Below, piece by piece: positions 36,557 to 45,101 of a DNA stretch of 64,000 nt (position 1 is the stretch's first letter; every line of letters begins with the position of its first letter). The notes under the pieces are model-generated. The model did no database searches. It saw only the letters and a program-made list of their open reading frames with translations, and was not told the origin of the DNA. The DNA comes from Ignatzschineria sp. RMDPL8A (GTDB lineage: Bacteria > Pseudomonadota > Gammaproteobacteria > Cardiobacteriales > Wohlfahrtiimonadaceae). The position numbers and the translations under genes are program-made. Location: assembly GCF_029815055.1 (NCBI RefSeq), contig NZ_JAPPWA010000002.1, positions 310,001 through 374,000 of the forward strand, in the 5' to 3' direction.

Positions 36557-37201
36557 ATGTTTGCAATTTTACTCAGCATTATCGGGATTCATTTAATGGC
36601 GCTTATTACGCCCGGGCCTGACTTTTTCTTTATCTCGCAGACGGCGGCGCGTTTTTCGCGTAAAGAGAGTTTTAAAGCGGTGCTCGGGATCACCGTTGGG
36701 GTGATGATTTGGGCAGGGCTTGCGCTGCTTGGACTCCATTTTGTCCTCGAAAAATTTGTCTGGCTACGCCATATTATTGTGATTCTCGGGGCACTCTATC
36801 TGAGTTATCTTGCGGTGCAGTTACTCCGTTCGGCCTTTTCCAAACAGGTGGGCGCGGAAGAGGTGAGTTTTTTACCGGAAGCGGGGCAACATCTCTTTTT
36901 AAAAGGGCTCTTGACCAATCTCGCTAATCCCAAAGCGATCGCCTATTTTGCCAGCGTTTTTTCGATGTTTGTCAGTGATGGCATGGGCACTGAGACGAAA
37001 CTTGCGATCTTTGCGGTGGTGGCAATTGAGACGCTTATTTGGTTTTGCATTGTGATCCTTGTGTTTTCCCTTCCGGCGATGAAGCGGGCGTATAAAAAAG
37101 TGATGCGGGTGATCGATGGGGTGGCCGGGGTGATCTTTTCAGGCTTTGCGATCTACTTTCTCTATCAAGAGTTTAAAAGTTTCTTTTTAAATCAAGCGTA
37201 A
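36557..37201 (+). CDS. LysE/RhtB family amino-acid exporter
   Basis: A 214-residue inner-membrane exporter with six hydrophobic segments. The family hallmark P-G-P-D-F in helix 1 (ALITPGPDFFFISQTA) is present, followed by GITVGVMIWAGLALLG, and the mid-protein KGLLTNLANPKAIAYF matches the RhtB signature F..G...N..NPK. It probably exports threonine, homoserine or a related amino acid; substrate not predictable. ATG 36557 is chosen over 36518 because AAGGAG is six bases upstream. Confidence 0.9.
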   Translation: MFAILLSIIGIHLMALITPGPDFFFISQTAARFSRKESFKAVLGITVGVMIWAGLALLGLHFVLEKFVWLRHIIVILGALYLSYLAVQLLRSAFSKQVGAEEVSFLPEAGQHLFLKGLLTNLANPKAIAYFASVFSMFVSDGMGTETKLAIFAVVAIETLIWFCIVILVFSLPAMKRAYKKVMRVIDGVAGVIFSGFAIYFLYQEFKSFFLNQA

Positions 37202-37334
37202 GCGGAAAATTAGCTTAAAGCTCGGTATAATTAGTCGGATGAGGCGTGAATTGAGTGAGCTTTACCAATCATTCACTCAGAATTGACTAGGAATTTACTA
37301 AGCATTAGCTAAAAATGATGAAAGGAGTGCATCA

Positions 37335-37961
37335 ATGCGTGATGAGCAGGAATGGAATGAAATCGAGGTAGATGAGGCGGAGATTCGTGAGGTTAAAGCG
37401 AAACTCACCGGCCTTTATCGGGAAGAGGTAACGCGGGAGTATAGTGATACAGCCGCGCATCCGAGCTATTTTAGCTTAAGTTTTAAGGGGCGAATTGGGC
37501 GCTTGCAATTTATCATTGGCGCATTTTTTTCGATGCTCCCCTTTTTGGCGTATACCGTTTTTCGCTATGTGGGCTATGAGATTAATGAAGGCCCGCTCTG
37601 GACGGAGATGGTTCGGGGTGAGAGTGGCATAATGCTCGCGGTGGTCGCGGGGTTAATCGTTTTGAGTGGTATTTTTACCATTCGGTTTATGGCGCTTCGC
37701 CTGCATGATTTTAATATTACCGGCGGTTATCTCATTTTATTGCCACTTCTTTATTGGATTCATCCCATCGCTTTTGGCATTGCGCTCGGGGTGATGATGT
37801 TTTTGCTACTGGTGAATGAAGGGGTGGATTATGTCAATCCGTTTGGCGCGCCGGTGACGCGAGGAAATCTACCGTTGGCGCTTTTTTGTTTGGTACTCTC
37901 TGCGCTCTATCTGGCTTACTTTTTAGTGATGGTGGGCATTGTGATTGTGATCCGATACTGA
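37335..37961 (+). CDS. DUF805 membrane protein
   Basis: A 208-residue protein with a 45-residue acidic cytosolic N-terminus and four or five membrane helices. The DUF805 landmarks are FKGRIGRLQFIIG at the first helix and RLHDFNITGGYLILLPL near residue 125, followed by the NEGVDYVNPFGAP end motif. Function of the family is unknown; members are widespread in stress- and envelope-linked loci. AAAGGAG precedes the ATG. A TATAAT at 37226-37231 is a likely -10, and a 7-bp inverted repeat TGAGTGA/TCACTCA lies between them. Confidence 0.8.
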   Translation: MRDEQEWNEIEVDEAEIREVKAKLTGLYREEVTREYSDTAAHPSYFSLSFKGRIGRLQFIIGAFFSMLPFLAYTVFRYVGYEINEGPLWTEMVRGESGIMLAVVAGLIVLSGIFTIRFMALRLHDFNITGGYLILLPLLYWIHPIAFGIALGVMMFLLLVNEGVDYVNPFGAPVTRGNLPLALFCLVLSALYLAYFLVMVGIVIVIRY

Positions 37962-38076
37962 GTCGGAGATTGGTCTTCGCATAATGGGCATCTATTTTGA
38001 TATATAAAATTGTAGAATGAATAAAAAATATGCTACAGTATTCCTTCAACGATCTTGAGATAAGTGAGGTATCAAT

Positions 38077-38361
38077 ATGACTCAGTCAACCGAAACACCC
38101 GTTAAACGTAGCAAACTACCCTCAAAATATGCACGATTTATCGTACCCCTCGTGCTTACGTTTTTAATGACATTTGTGGTCGCCGGTATTAGTACGTGGC
38201 GTGTCGCAGGTGGATCCGATATTTTCTTTGCAAAATGGATGGTGTCGTGGATGATTTCGTGGGCGGTTGCGTATCCTACGATGATTATATTTATGCCAAT
38301 CGCACAAAAATTGGTCTTTATGATCGTTGAAAAACCTCAGCCTCCCAAACCCAAAGCGTAA
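38077..38361 (+). CDS. DUF2798 family small membrane protein
   Basis: A 94-residue protein with two membrane helices (about 22-41 and 55-80), a basic N-terminus (KRSKLPSKYARF) and a Pro/Lys tail. The pattern L-P-x-K-Y/R...FLMTFVVAGIST...F...W..SW...WAVAYPTMI...P.AQKLV is the DUF2798 layout. No function is established. GAGG precedes the ATG. It ends in a strong terminator. Confidence 0.75.
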   Translation: MTQSTETPVKRSKLPSKYARFIVPLVLTFLMTFVVAGISTWRVAGGSDIFFAKWMVSWMISWAVAYPTMIIFMPIAQKLVFMIVEKPQPPKPKA

Positions 38362-38385
38362 TGGATTTGGCCAAGAGGAAATGAG

Positions 38386-38433
38386 AAAAACCGCCTTATA
38401 CTTCAGGGGTTCCCTTGGTGTAAGGCGGTTTTT
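38386..38433. terminator. Terminator after DUF2798 gene
   Basis: Perfect 13-bp stem AAAAACCGCCTTA / TAAGGCGGTTTTT with a 22-base loop, suitable for both strands. The next 95 bases up to the convergent regulator gene are strikingly pyrimidine-rich on the plus strand and hold no gene. Confidence 0.85.
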
Positions 38434-38529
38434 AGTGCTCTATAAAAGGGTTGAATCGGTTATTGTTATTATTATTTCTCCCCCATCACCTTTCTTCTTT
38501 TTCTTAATTATTCTTCTTCTTTTTGATGG

Positions 38530-39237
38530 TTATTCTTTTAAAGAGCGGTAGAGACCAATGGTATTTTCAATGTGGTTCATCATCAGCGAAACGGCCTCCT
38601 CTTTCTGCTGATCTCGAATCAGGTTAAACATCTGACGATGCTCGTTAATAAAGTGATCGACTCGGTCAAGACGTCTGACTTTGGTGCGCGTTTCAAGGAG
38701 CGATTCCTTAAAGCTATCAAACAAAATATCGGCAATCTTGATCAGCATATGATTATGGCTCGCTTTGATAATCGCTTTATGGAAGGCGATATCGGCTTTG
38801 GCGGCCACCTGTTTATTGGCGATCGCCTCTTCGAGGGTATTGAGCGCGGCTTCAATGGCCTTTAAATCGGGCTCAGTACGGCGGTCACAGGCAAGCGCAA
38901 TGGCACGCGATTCAATCGCTTCACGCACCTCAAGGAGTTCAATGAGATCCTCGGTGTGGACGTGTAAAATGTTGCTTTTAATCTTCGCAATCAAGAGGCC
39001 ACGATCGCTATTGGAGAGAAAGTACTCACCACTTGGTTTTTTATAGATGATACCCTCTGCTTCAAATCGGTTTAAAACCGTTTCGATCGATTCCGTCTCC
39101 ACGCCCATCTCTTTGGCAATATCCGCAGCTTTCGGGAGATATTCCCCCGGTAAGAATGCGCCTTGCTCAATGCGTTTAACCACTTGACGCACGAGCTCAA
39201 AATAATCGCGATTCTCATGTAATAATGCTGCATTCAT
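38530..39237 (-). CDS. GntR/FadR-type (FCD domain) transcriptional regulator
   Basis: A 235-residue regulator with an N-terminal winged HTH (GEYLPKAADIAKEMGVETESIETVLNRFEAEGII, about residues 31-64) and a C-terminal all-helical FCD ligand domain. The FCD metal/ligand positions are visible as ELLEVREAIESRAIALA, KADIAFHKAII and NEHRQMFNLI, with the last in the D...H...H arrangement. Regulators of this type bind TTGT/ACAA-type palindromes and sense organic acids; the target is unknown. It is 161 bases downstream of the CoA-disulfide reductase gene and probably has its own promoter. Confidence 0.88.
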   Translation of the reverse strand: MNAALLHENRDYFELVRQVVKRIEQGAFLPGEYLPKAADIAKEMGVETESIETVLNRFEAEGIIYKKPSGEYFLSNSDRGLLIAKIKSNILHVHTEDLIELLEVREAIESRAIALACDRRTEPDLKAIEAALNTLEEAIANKQVAAKADIAFHKAIIKASHNHMLIKIADILFDSFKESLLETRTKVRRLDRVDHFINEHRQMFNLIRDQQKEEAVSLMMNHIENTIGLYRSLKE

Positions 39238-39398
39238 GTCGATCTCCTTTTTGAGATGAATGGTTGTGGACTGAGTTCACTGTCGCATACTTTTTTCGGT
39301 TTGAGTAATGCATTTTTGTCATATCTGAAATCATAGAAAGACAATAGCGACCGGCGTAACAATCTGATACCGCTAGCTATTTTAAACGTATTGATTGA

Positions 39399-40739
39399 TT
39401 ATTTAGCGGTGTTGGCCGCGATATTGAGCGCTTCCCAGGTAAGTGAGAAGGGCGGAGCGTAGGCATAATCAAGCAGGCCAATCTCATCGGTTTTAAGATT
39501 GGCATAAATCGCCGTAGATAATCCCGTCATCCGCAGCACGGCATCTTTTTTCCCAAAGAGTTGCGCGCCAAGGAGGATTTTACTCTCCGCATTATAGACA
39601 AGCTTAATATCGATCGGCGTTGCCCCGGGATAATAGGCGGTGTGGGATTGAGTGGTAATGGTGGTGGTTTTATAGGGAATGTTGAGCGCTTTGGCATCCC
39701 GCTCGGTAAGCCCCGTCGACCCCGCTTCATAATGCCCAACTTTAATGGCGCTGCTGCCGAGCGAACCGACATATTGCTCGCGATGTTTATTCTCTGAGAC
39801 AATATTGGTCCCGATCACACGGCCCATTTTATTGGCGCCCGTCGCTAAAGGAAGATAGATATTGCCGTGAAATTTATGGGGAATCGTTGCACAATCTCCC
39901 GCGCTAAAGACATCAGGAATCGACGTTTCACCATAGGCATTAATCACAATCGCACCATTGTCGAGCTTTTTAAGACGCGGGTCGGTAATAAAGGCGGTAT
40001 TGGGGCGAAATCCGATGGCCACCACCACCGCATCGACGTGATAAACGCTCTCTTTTGAGACCATCTGCGTGACGTTTTTTTGCTCGTTGAGGGTGAAGGA
40101 TTCAATCAGCGTATTGAGCACTACTTTAACGCCAATCTCTTCAAGCGCTGTTAAAATTTTGGCGGAAAATTCAGGATCGAAGGGGCGATTGATGAGTGTG
40201 CCGCTTGCTTGAATGAGTTTGACTTTTTTACCCATCAGCGCGAGCTGTTCTGCGACTTCAATCCCGATAAATCCACCACCAATCACGCCGATCGTTTCAT
40301 ATCGGCCGAGCGAATTTTTAAGTTTTTGCGTTTCATTGAGTTTGGTCAGCGTATAGACGTTATCTGCATCGATGCCGGCAATAGGCGGTTTCACGGGCGT
40401 AGCACCGGTTGCAATCATGAGGCGATCGTAGTGCATCATCGTCTCGTCTTCCGTTGCGAGATTGCGGACGCTCACCGCTTTTTGATCAAAATGAATTCCC
40501 GTTGCAAGATGACGCGTTAAGAGAGTAATTCCTTGCGTTTCCATCTGCTCCGGCGTGCGGGCAAACATAGTGTTGGGATCGTCAAAATGGCCACCGAGAT
40601 AATAGGGCAGACCGCAGGCACCAAAGGAGATATAATCCTCCGCTTCAATGACCGTCACCGTTGCCTCGGGTGCTTCACGTTTGGCTTTAGCGGCAACGCT
40701 CATTCCTGCTGCAATCCCGCCGATAATGATAATATTCAT
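39399..40739 (-). CDS. CoA-disulfide reductase / NADH oxidase-like flavoprotein
   Basis: A 446-residue FAD- and NAD(P)H-binding disulfide reductase. FAD site GGIAAGMSVAAKAK at about 7-20; a single redox Cys at about 42 in SFGACGLPYYLGG, as in CoA-disulfide reductases and Nox enzymes rather than two-Cys glutathione reductases; NADH site GGGFIGIEVAEQLA near 155; FAD ribityl site SAGDCATIPH near 290; C-terminal YAPPFSLTWEALNIAAN with the conserved YAPPFS. It may reduce CoA disulfide or persulfide, or oxygen; the sequence does not decide. No rhodanese domain is fused. Confidence 0.85.
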   Translation of the reverse strand: MNIIIIGGIAAGMSVAAKAKREAPEATVTVIEAEDYISFGACGLPYYLGGHFDDPNTMFARTPEQMETQGITLLTRHLATGIHFDQKAVSVRNLATEDETMMHYDRLMIATGATPVKPPIAGIDADNVYTLTKLNETQKLKNSLGRYETIGVIGGGFIGIEVAEQLALMGKKVKLIQASGTLINRPFDPEFSAKILTALEEIGVKVVLNTLIESFTLNEQKNVTQMVSKESVYHVDAVVVAIGFRPNTAFITDPRLKKLDNGAIVINAYGETSIPDVFSAGDCATIPHKFHGNIYLPLATGANKMGRVIGTNIVSENKHREQYVGSLGSSAIKVGHYEAGSTGLTERDAKALNIPYKTTTITTQSHTAYYPGATPIDIKLVYNAESKILLGAQLFGKKDAVLRMTGLSTAIYANLKTDEIGLLDYAYAPPFSLTWEALNIAANTAK

Positions 40740-40772
40740 ACTCCGCTCCTCTTTTTCATTATTGAATGAATG

Positions 40773-40792
40773 ATTTTATAATTCTATAAAAT
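40773..40792. promoter_or_regulatory. Inverted repeat upstream of the flavoprotein gene
   Basis: A perfect 8-bp inverted repeat ATTTTATA / TATAAAAT with an ATTC centre lies 34 bases before the start codon of the minus-strand flavoprotein gene, where a promoter or operator would be expected. No T-run follows. The rest of the 40740-41065 spacer holds the tandem repeat listed separately and no gene. Confidence 0.4.
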
Positions 40793-41000
40793 GATAAAGT
40801 GTTCTCTTTTACTATAGTGGAAGATTGGCGATTGTGCTACGTTTTAGCGCTTTATGCTGAGATTCAAATAAGTGTCGATCGTGCGAGGATTGCGGGCTTT
40901 AAAAAGATTGATCTATGTGTAAATAACCGAAGAAAAACCGAAAAAGATTACAGTTTTTAACGAAAATTGGGTATTATTTTATGCACTTTAAAAATAATCG

Positions 41001-41044
41001 ATCAGCATTCAATCAGCATTCAATCAGCATTCAATCAGCATTAA
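41001..41044 (+). repeat. Four tandem 11-bp repeats (ATCAGCATTCA)
   Basis: Three exact copies of ATCAGCATTCA plus a fourth ending ATTAA stand head to tail, ending 21 bases before the ATG of the lipoprotein gene and directly before its ribosome site (GGAAGGA). The 11-bp unit is about one helical turn, and slippage could change copy number. Confidence 0.9.
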
Positions 41045-41065
41045 AACGGAAGGACAGATACTTTT

Positions 41066-41560
41066 ATGCGTTATCTAGCGGCACTTATTGCTACAGCGAT
41101 TTTAATTACGGGCTGTGCAACGACGGGCTCTACAGGCAATGCCTCAGGCACCTATCTCTATAAAAAACCCAATGGCGATAATGTGTGGTTAGCGAAACCC
41201 ACAAACCGTGAGGGGTATGAGCTCTTAAGTCCGGTGGAATATCTCTATCAGGCCGATAAAAGTACCGATCGTGGGCTAAAAGTGACCTATCGGGAGCTTA
41301 AAAATGGAACGCGCGAAGTAGAACTCAGTTTCATTCCTGATCGGGTGATTGTGTTGCCGCAGATTGAGGCGTGGAGCAAAGGTGCGGTCTATGAAGCCGA
41401 GGGCATCCGTTGGGAAGCACAAGGCGATAAAGGCACGCTCATTGAAAAGGGTAAAAAACGTGGTTTCCATCAGGTGAAACTTGGATGCTCGACCTTGCAA
41501 AATCTCCCGGTTGTTGCCGAACGTAAAGAGCCGATCTATTTCTGCATGACGCGTCTGTAG
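41066..41560 (+). CDS. Small lipoprotein of unknown function
   Basis: A 164-residue protein with a type II signal peptide: basic start (MRY), hydrophobic core and lipobox LITGC, so Cys17 is lipidated. The residue after Cys is Ala, which favours outer-membrane sorting. The mature part is charged, about 145 residues, with no recognised domain; it contains two further Cys residues near the C-terminus (KLGCSTL and YFCMTR) that could form a disulfide. Tandem 11-bp repeats precede it. Confidence 0.75.
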   Translation: MRYLAALIATAILITGCATTGSTGNASGTYLYKKPNGDNVWLAKPTNREGYELLSPVEYLYQADKSTDRGLKVTYRELKNGTREVELSFIPDRVIVLPQIEAWSKGAVYEAEGIRWEAQGDKGTLIEKGKKRGFHQVKLGCSTLQNLPVVAERKEPIYFCMTRL

Positions 41561-41584
41561 ATTTAAATTGATTTAAATCTTGTA

Positions 41585-42142
41585 TTAAAGTCGGCAGTGC
41601 ATATCGATATGCAAAACGCCGCCATCATCGTACGGTTCGGTTACTTTGACAAAACCAAATTTTCCGTAAAAATTCTCTAAATGCGCTTGCGCTCCGATCT
41701 CAATTTGCGAGACGTCGGGGAAGCGCATTTTTATTGTCTCCATTAATTGATCAATTAACGCAGTGCCAAGCCTCGTCCCGCGTGCCTCTTTGGCAATGAT
41801 GACGCGTCCAAAGGAAATCTTTTGCGAAGATGCCAAGTCTTCTTTAAGTTGGGTCGGCGCGAGGATTCGCCCATAAGCAAGAATTGGTAGTGGGGTTTGC
41901 GTTTCAGCTTCAGCGTCATCTTGATCCGACAGTAAAAAGAGGTGCAATGCGGTTAGATCCGCCTCATCAATATCGGGGTAGAGCGAGGTCTGTTCGAGCA
42001 TAAAGACATTTTGACGCAGCTTTAAAATCGAGAAAAGCTCGAGGGTCGTGAGCTCATCAAAGCGTTTAAGAATCCACTTGGGATCGGATGCTAGTTTGAT
42101 TGCCAATGCGTTGGGAATTTGAGAAGGCATAGAATTATTCAT
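41585..42142 (-). CDS. elaA: GNAT N-acetyltransferase, ElaA family
   Basis: A 185-residue GNAT protein. ElaA-specific features are LRQNVFMLEQTSLYPDID (residues about 42-59), AYGRIL, FGRVIIAKEARGTRLGTALID (acetyl-CoA Q/RxxGxG/A loop) and GAQAHLENFYGKFGFVKVTE...GGVLHIDM. A 12-residue insert rich in Asp/Glu lies in the region after LHLFLL. The substrate of ElaA is unknown. Two in-frame ATGs (42142, 42130) are possible. tRNA-Gly lies upstream on the same strand, separated by its terminator. Confidence 0.85.
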   Translation of the reverse strand: MNNSMPSQIPNALAIKLASDPKWILKRFDELTTLELFSILKLRQNVFMLEQTSLYPDIDEADLTALHLFLLSDQDDAEAETQTPLPILAYGRILAPTQLKEDLASSQKISFGRVIIAKEARGTRLGTALIDQLMETIKMRFPDVSQIEIGAQAHLENFYGKFGFVKVTEPYDDGGVLHIDMHCRL

Positions 42143-42223
42143 CTCTTTTTTATGACAGAGGAAAGATCAGTTTATCCTAATTCAATAGGGGTAATAAATT
42201 AGCGTCATTAAATTTTAGACAAT

Positions 42224-42258
42224 AAAAAAAGCAGTCATCTGATAAAATGACTGCTTTT
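42224..42258 (-). terminator. Terminator of tRNA-Gly
   Basis: On the minus strand stem AAAAGCAGTCAT / ATGACTGCTTTT with an 8-base loop and a seven-T run, seven bases after the CCA end. Confidence 0.85.
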
Positions 42259-42264
42259 AAAATT

Positions 42265-42340
<76 letters not shown>

Positions 42341-42354
42341 TGAACAGGTATGCT

Positions 42355-42382
42355 ATTATAGGCGAATCTCGCGGAGAGTCAA
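42355..42382 (-). promoter_or_regulatory. Strong sigma-70 promoter of tRNA-Gly
   Basis: On the minus strand TTGACT (42382-42377) and a perfect TATAAT (42360-42355) are spaced by 16 bases; the first tRNA base lies 15 bases downstream. Confidence 0.85.
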
Positions 42383-42401
42383 CACTATTTTTGCTCAATT
42401 A

Positions 42402-42854
42402 TTAATCGATATCGCTGTGAGCTGCATTTTCAAGCTCGGAGCGCCAGAGCGGAATCACAAAACTCTCAATGAGCGGTGCAAAATCAATCCCTTCCGTTTG
42501 GTCTTTTTCAACCCAACGAATTTCGGCAATTTCTGCCTCGGGATGAATGGTCAAAATTTCATCAAGTTTAACGCGAAATAGATTCGACTTAATGCGGTAA
42601 TCGGGCTCGTTGGCGGCGGGCGCTTCATATTCTTGAATAAAGATAGGGAGCGATGCCTCAATTTTGAGCGCAATCTCTTCTTCTAGTTCACGTAGTAATG
42701 CTTCCCGCGGCGTTTCACCCGCTTCAATCTTTCCACCGGGGAGCATAAATTTATGGGTATTTTGTTTTCGCACCACAAGGAGGCGATCGCTCGCATCGGT
42801 AATGATGGCGGCGGCGAGATAGAAATATTTATCGGAGGGGTGGGGCGTTGTCAT
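42402..42854 (-). CDS. NUDIX hydrolase
   Basis: A 150-residue MutT-like pyrophosphohydrolase. The NUDIX box reads GKIEAGETPREALLRELEEEIAL, matching G-x5-E-x7-R-E-U-x-E-E except that the final conserved Gly is Ala. KFMLPGGKIE before the box is typical of NTP-cleaning members; substrate unknown. An upstream ATG at 42911 adds 19 non-family residues; ATG 42854 was chosen because GGAG lies seven bases upstream. It precedes the tRNA-Gly promoter on the same strand. Confidence 0.87.
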   Translation of the reverse strand: MTTPHPSDKYFYLAAAIITDASDRLLVVRKQNTHKFMLPGGKIEAGETPREALLRELEEEIALKIEASLPIFIQEYEAPAANEPDYRIKSNLFRVKLDEILTIHPEAEIAEIRWVEKDQTEGIDFAPLIESFVIPLWRSELENAAHSDID

Positions 42855-43030
42855 GGCGTTTCTCCAAAGCGTGAACGGGGGAGTGCATTGTAGAGAGATT
42901 GTGTGGTCCATTCAAGAGCTATTCAAGAAGAAAAGCCCGCTATTTTATCGAAAAAGGATTATCATAGAGGGCGAATTTGGTGCATCGGGATGATGCTTAT
43001 TTAATTGATTTTAGGGAGATTGTGGATAAT

Positions 43031-43873
43031 ATGACTGAAATGAAGCGATCGATGATGCCCATCATTTTACTGGTGGTGGCAATTGTTTCGGTACAAGGGG
43101 GCGCGGCACTGGCGAAAACGCTCTTTGCTGAGATTGGTCCCGAAGGGGTGACGGCGTGGCGCCTTGGCTTTAGCGCGATTATTTTGCTCTTGGTCTTTCA
43201 GCCGTGGAAGCGTAATCTCCCGAAGAAAAATCGCATCAATCTGTTCTATTACGGCATTGCGATCGGGACAATGAATTTTCTCTTTTACCAATCGCTCAAT
43301 CGCCTCCATATCGGGATTGCCGTGGGGCTTGAATTTACCGGGCCTTTGCTAGTGGCGATTCTTTCTTCTCGTCGGCCGGTGGATTTTATCTGGATTTTAC
43401 TCGTGATTGCAGGGCTACTCTTTCTGCTGCCGTGGGGCGAAAATAGCGATGTCGATCCGATTGGGGTGCTCTATGCCTTAAGCGCTGGCGCATTCTGGGC
43501 GCTTTATATTATCTTTGGGCAAAAAACGGGGATGGAGTTTGGAATCTCCGCTTCGGGTATTGGACTGGGGATTGGGGCGCTCATCTATTTCCCTGTCGGG
43601 CTTGCGATGCAAGGGTCGGCGCTCTTCTCGCTTGATATTTTACCCCTTGCGTTTGGCGTGGCGCTTTTGTCCTCGGCGATTCCTTTTGCGTTAGAGCTCT
43701 ATGTATTAGCTAAGCTTCCGAAAAAGACCTTCGGAACACTCACGAGTCTTGACCCTGCCTTTGGCGCACTGGCCGGATTTTTTCTCTTAAATGAGATTTT
43801 AACGGTGACGCAGTGGTGCGCATTACTGGCAATTATTGTGGCATCGGTGGGCGCGTCATCCACGGGGCGATAG
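43031..43873 (+). CDS. rhtA: Threonine/homoserine exporter RhtA (DMT/EamA)
   Basis: A 280-residue drug/metabolite transporter with ten membrane helices. It is close to E. coli RhtA as I remember it: VSVQGGAALAKTLF, GVTAWRLGFSAIIL, IGIAVGLEFTGPLLVAILSSRRPVDF and LPKKTFGTLTSLDPAFGALAGF. It exports threonine, homoserine and other amino acids. ATG 43031 was chosen; 42977 (N-terminal extension of charged residues) and 43040 are alternatives, and the ribosome site is not decisive. It is divergent from the NUDIX gene. The second amino-acid exporter in this window is at 36557. Confidence 0.9.
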   Translation: MTEMKRSMMPIILLVVAIVSVQGGAALAKTLFAEIGPEGVTAWRLGFSAIILLLVFQPWKRNLPKKNRINLFYYGIAIGTMNFLFYQSLNRLHIGIAVGLEFTGPLLVAILSSRRPVDFIWILLVIAGLLFLLPWGENSDVDPIGVLYALSAGAFWALYIIFGQKTGMEFGISASGIGLGIGALIYFPVGLAMQGSALFSLDILPLAFGVALLSSAIPFALELYVLAKLPKKTFGTLTSLDPAFGALAGFFLLNEILTVTQWCALLAIIVASVGASSTGR

Positions 43874-44000
43874 CGCGGGTAATAATCATTAAGATAAGTA
43901 AAAAATATTGCGCAGTTCCCGATATTTGTGCGCATTTTGCGATATGATAATCAAAGAACTTTCGTTTATTGTGTAGTGTTACTAAAAAGGAGTCGTGGTT

Positions 44001-44912
44001 ATGAGTTTACACCAACCTGGAATTACCCTTGAGAACAAAATTTTCGGCATTTTTATGGAATTATCGGTGGTCGGTGATGATCTCGATCCGATTCGCGATG
44101 CGTGCGGTGAACTTGCCGGGCGTCTTTCGTCGTTAAAAACCCGTTTTTGGAATTCAGACATTGAGATGGTGATCGCGTTTGGTCCCGATCTTTGGCGTAA
44201 ACTGTCCGATAATCCTGACTCTGCGCCGGAATTAAAACCGTTTCGCGAGCTTGGATATGGCATGGCAAAAGCGACCCAGTGCGACATCTTTATCCATATT
44301 TTATCGGATCGTCATGATCTAAACTTCACCCTGGCAAAAGATGTGGTGGAGGTGTTTGGGGATGCGGTGACGGTGGATGATGAAACGCACGGTTTCCGTT
44401 GGATTGAAGCGCGCGATTTGAGCGGTTTTGTTGATGGGACGGAAAACCCGAAAGGCCAAGTGAATCGCACGGATGTGGCGGTCATTAATGAAGGCGTCGA
44501 TGCGGGCGGAAGCTATGTTCTTGCACAACGTTGGGAGCATCATCTAGAGCAATTTGAGCATTTCGATCTTAAAGCGCAAGAAAATGTCTTTGGGCGCACC
44601 AAAGAGCGGGATATCGAGATGGATGATGAGGAAAAACCGACGACAGCGCATACCGCACGCGTTGTGATTGAGGAAGATGGCGAAGAGCTTGAAATCCTCC
44701 GTCAAAGCTTGCCATACGGGAAAGCAAGTGGCACCAAAGGGCTCTATTTCTTAGCCTATAGCGCTGAGCTTACCCGCATTGAGAAGATGTTTGCCATGAT
44801 GTTTGGTGAAACCGATGGAGAATTTGATGCGATGCTCTCGTACACACACGCGGTGACCGGAAGCTATCTCTATGCGCCATCGCTTGAGCAACTTGAAGCA
44901 TTAGCGGATTAA
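44001..44912 (+). CDS. yfeX: Dyp-type heme peroxidase YfeX
   Basis: A 303-residue dye-decolorising peroxidase, cytosolic (no Tat signal). The GFVDGTENP motif at about 142-150 holds the distal Asp145; the proximal heme His lies in TTAHTARV and the distal Arg in EILRQSLPYG. HGFRWIEARDLSGFVDG and GSYVLAQRWEH are near-identical to E. coli YfeX, which oxidises porphyrinogens and was proposed to release iron from heme. ATG 44001 follows AAAAGGAG. Confidence 0.95.
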   Translation: MSLHQPGITLENKIFGIFMELSVVGDDLDPIRDACGELAGRLSSLKTRFWNSDIEMVIAFGPDLWRKLSDNPDSAPELKPFRELGYGMAKATQCDIFIHILSDRHDLNFTLAKDVVEVFGDAVTVDDETHGFRWIEARDLSGFVDGTENPKGQVNRTDVAVINEGVDAGGSYVLAQRWEHHLEQFEHFDLKAQENVFGRTKERDIEMDDEEKPTTAHTARVVIEEDGEELEILRQSLPYGKASGTKGLYFLAYSAELTRIEKMFAMMFGETDGEFDAMLSYTHAVTGSYLYAPSLEQLEALAD

Positions 44913-44933
44913 GATTTATAGACAGTATTAGAA

Positions 44934-45008
44934 TTAAGAACGGCGCGAAATAAGATAATACATCAGCGACAACGTGCCGAACATGGAAAGCCAATCGTAG
45001 AGGAACAT
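44934..45008 (-). CDS. Possible 24-residue membrane peptide
   Basis: A short frame beginning ATG at 45008, with AAAGG eight bases upstream, ending TAA at 44934. The product (MFLYDWLSMFGTLSLMYYLI then SRRS) has a single hydrophobic helix and a positive C-terminus, the usual look of tiny bacterial membrane proteins. It lies antisense to, and overlaps, the hairpin that may terminate yfeX. No family was recognised; the size makes it uncertain. Confidence 0.35.
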   Translation of the reverse strand: MFLYDWLSMFGTLSLMYYLISRRS

Positions 45009-45036
45009 AGTCAATGCCTTTGCGGTTGGCTTTTTT
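44987..45036 (+). terminator. Possible terminator of yfeX
   Basis: Stem AAAGCCAA / TTGGCTTT with a long 31-base loop (inner TCG/CGG pairs) and six T residues. The long loop makes it weaker than the others in the window. Confidence 0.45.
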
Positions 45037-45101
45037 GTGCCTGCCGCGAAATGATGAGTGAAGGGAAATGTAACCGTTGGATTACCCTTTAAGGTTAATG
45101 T

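Noticed and set aside
38434-38529. Pyrimidine-rich stretch as a regulatory RNA or mobile remnant
   Set aside because: Simple composition bias between convergent genes; no structure, promoter or repeat borders visible.
41001-41044. CRISPR array
   Set aside because: Units are 11 bp and directly tandem, with no spacers and no cas genes.
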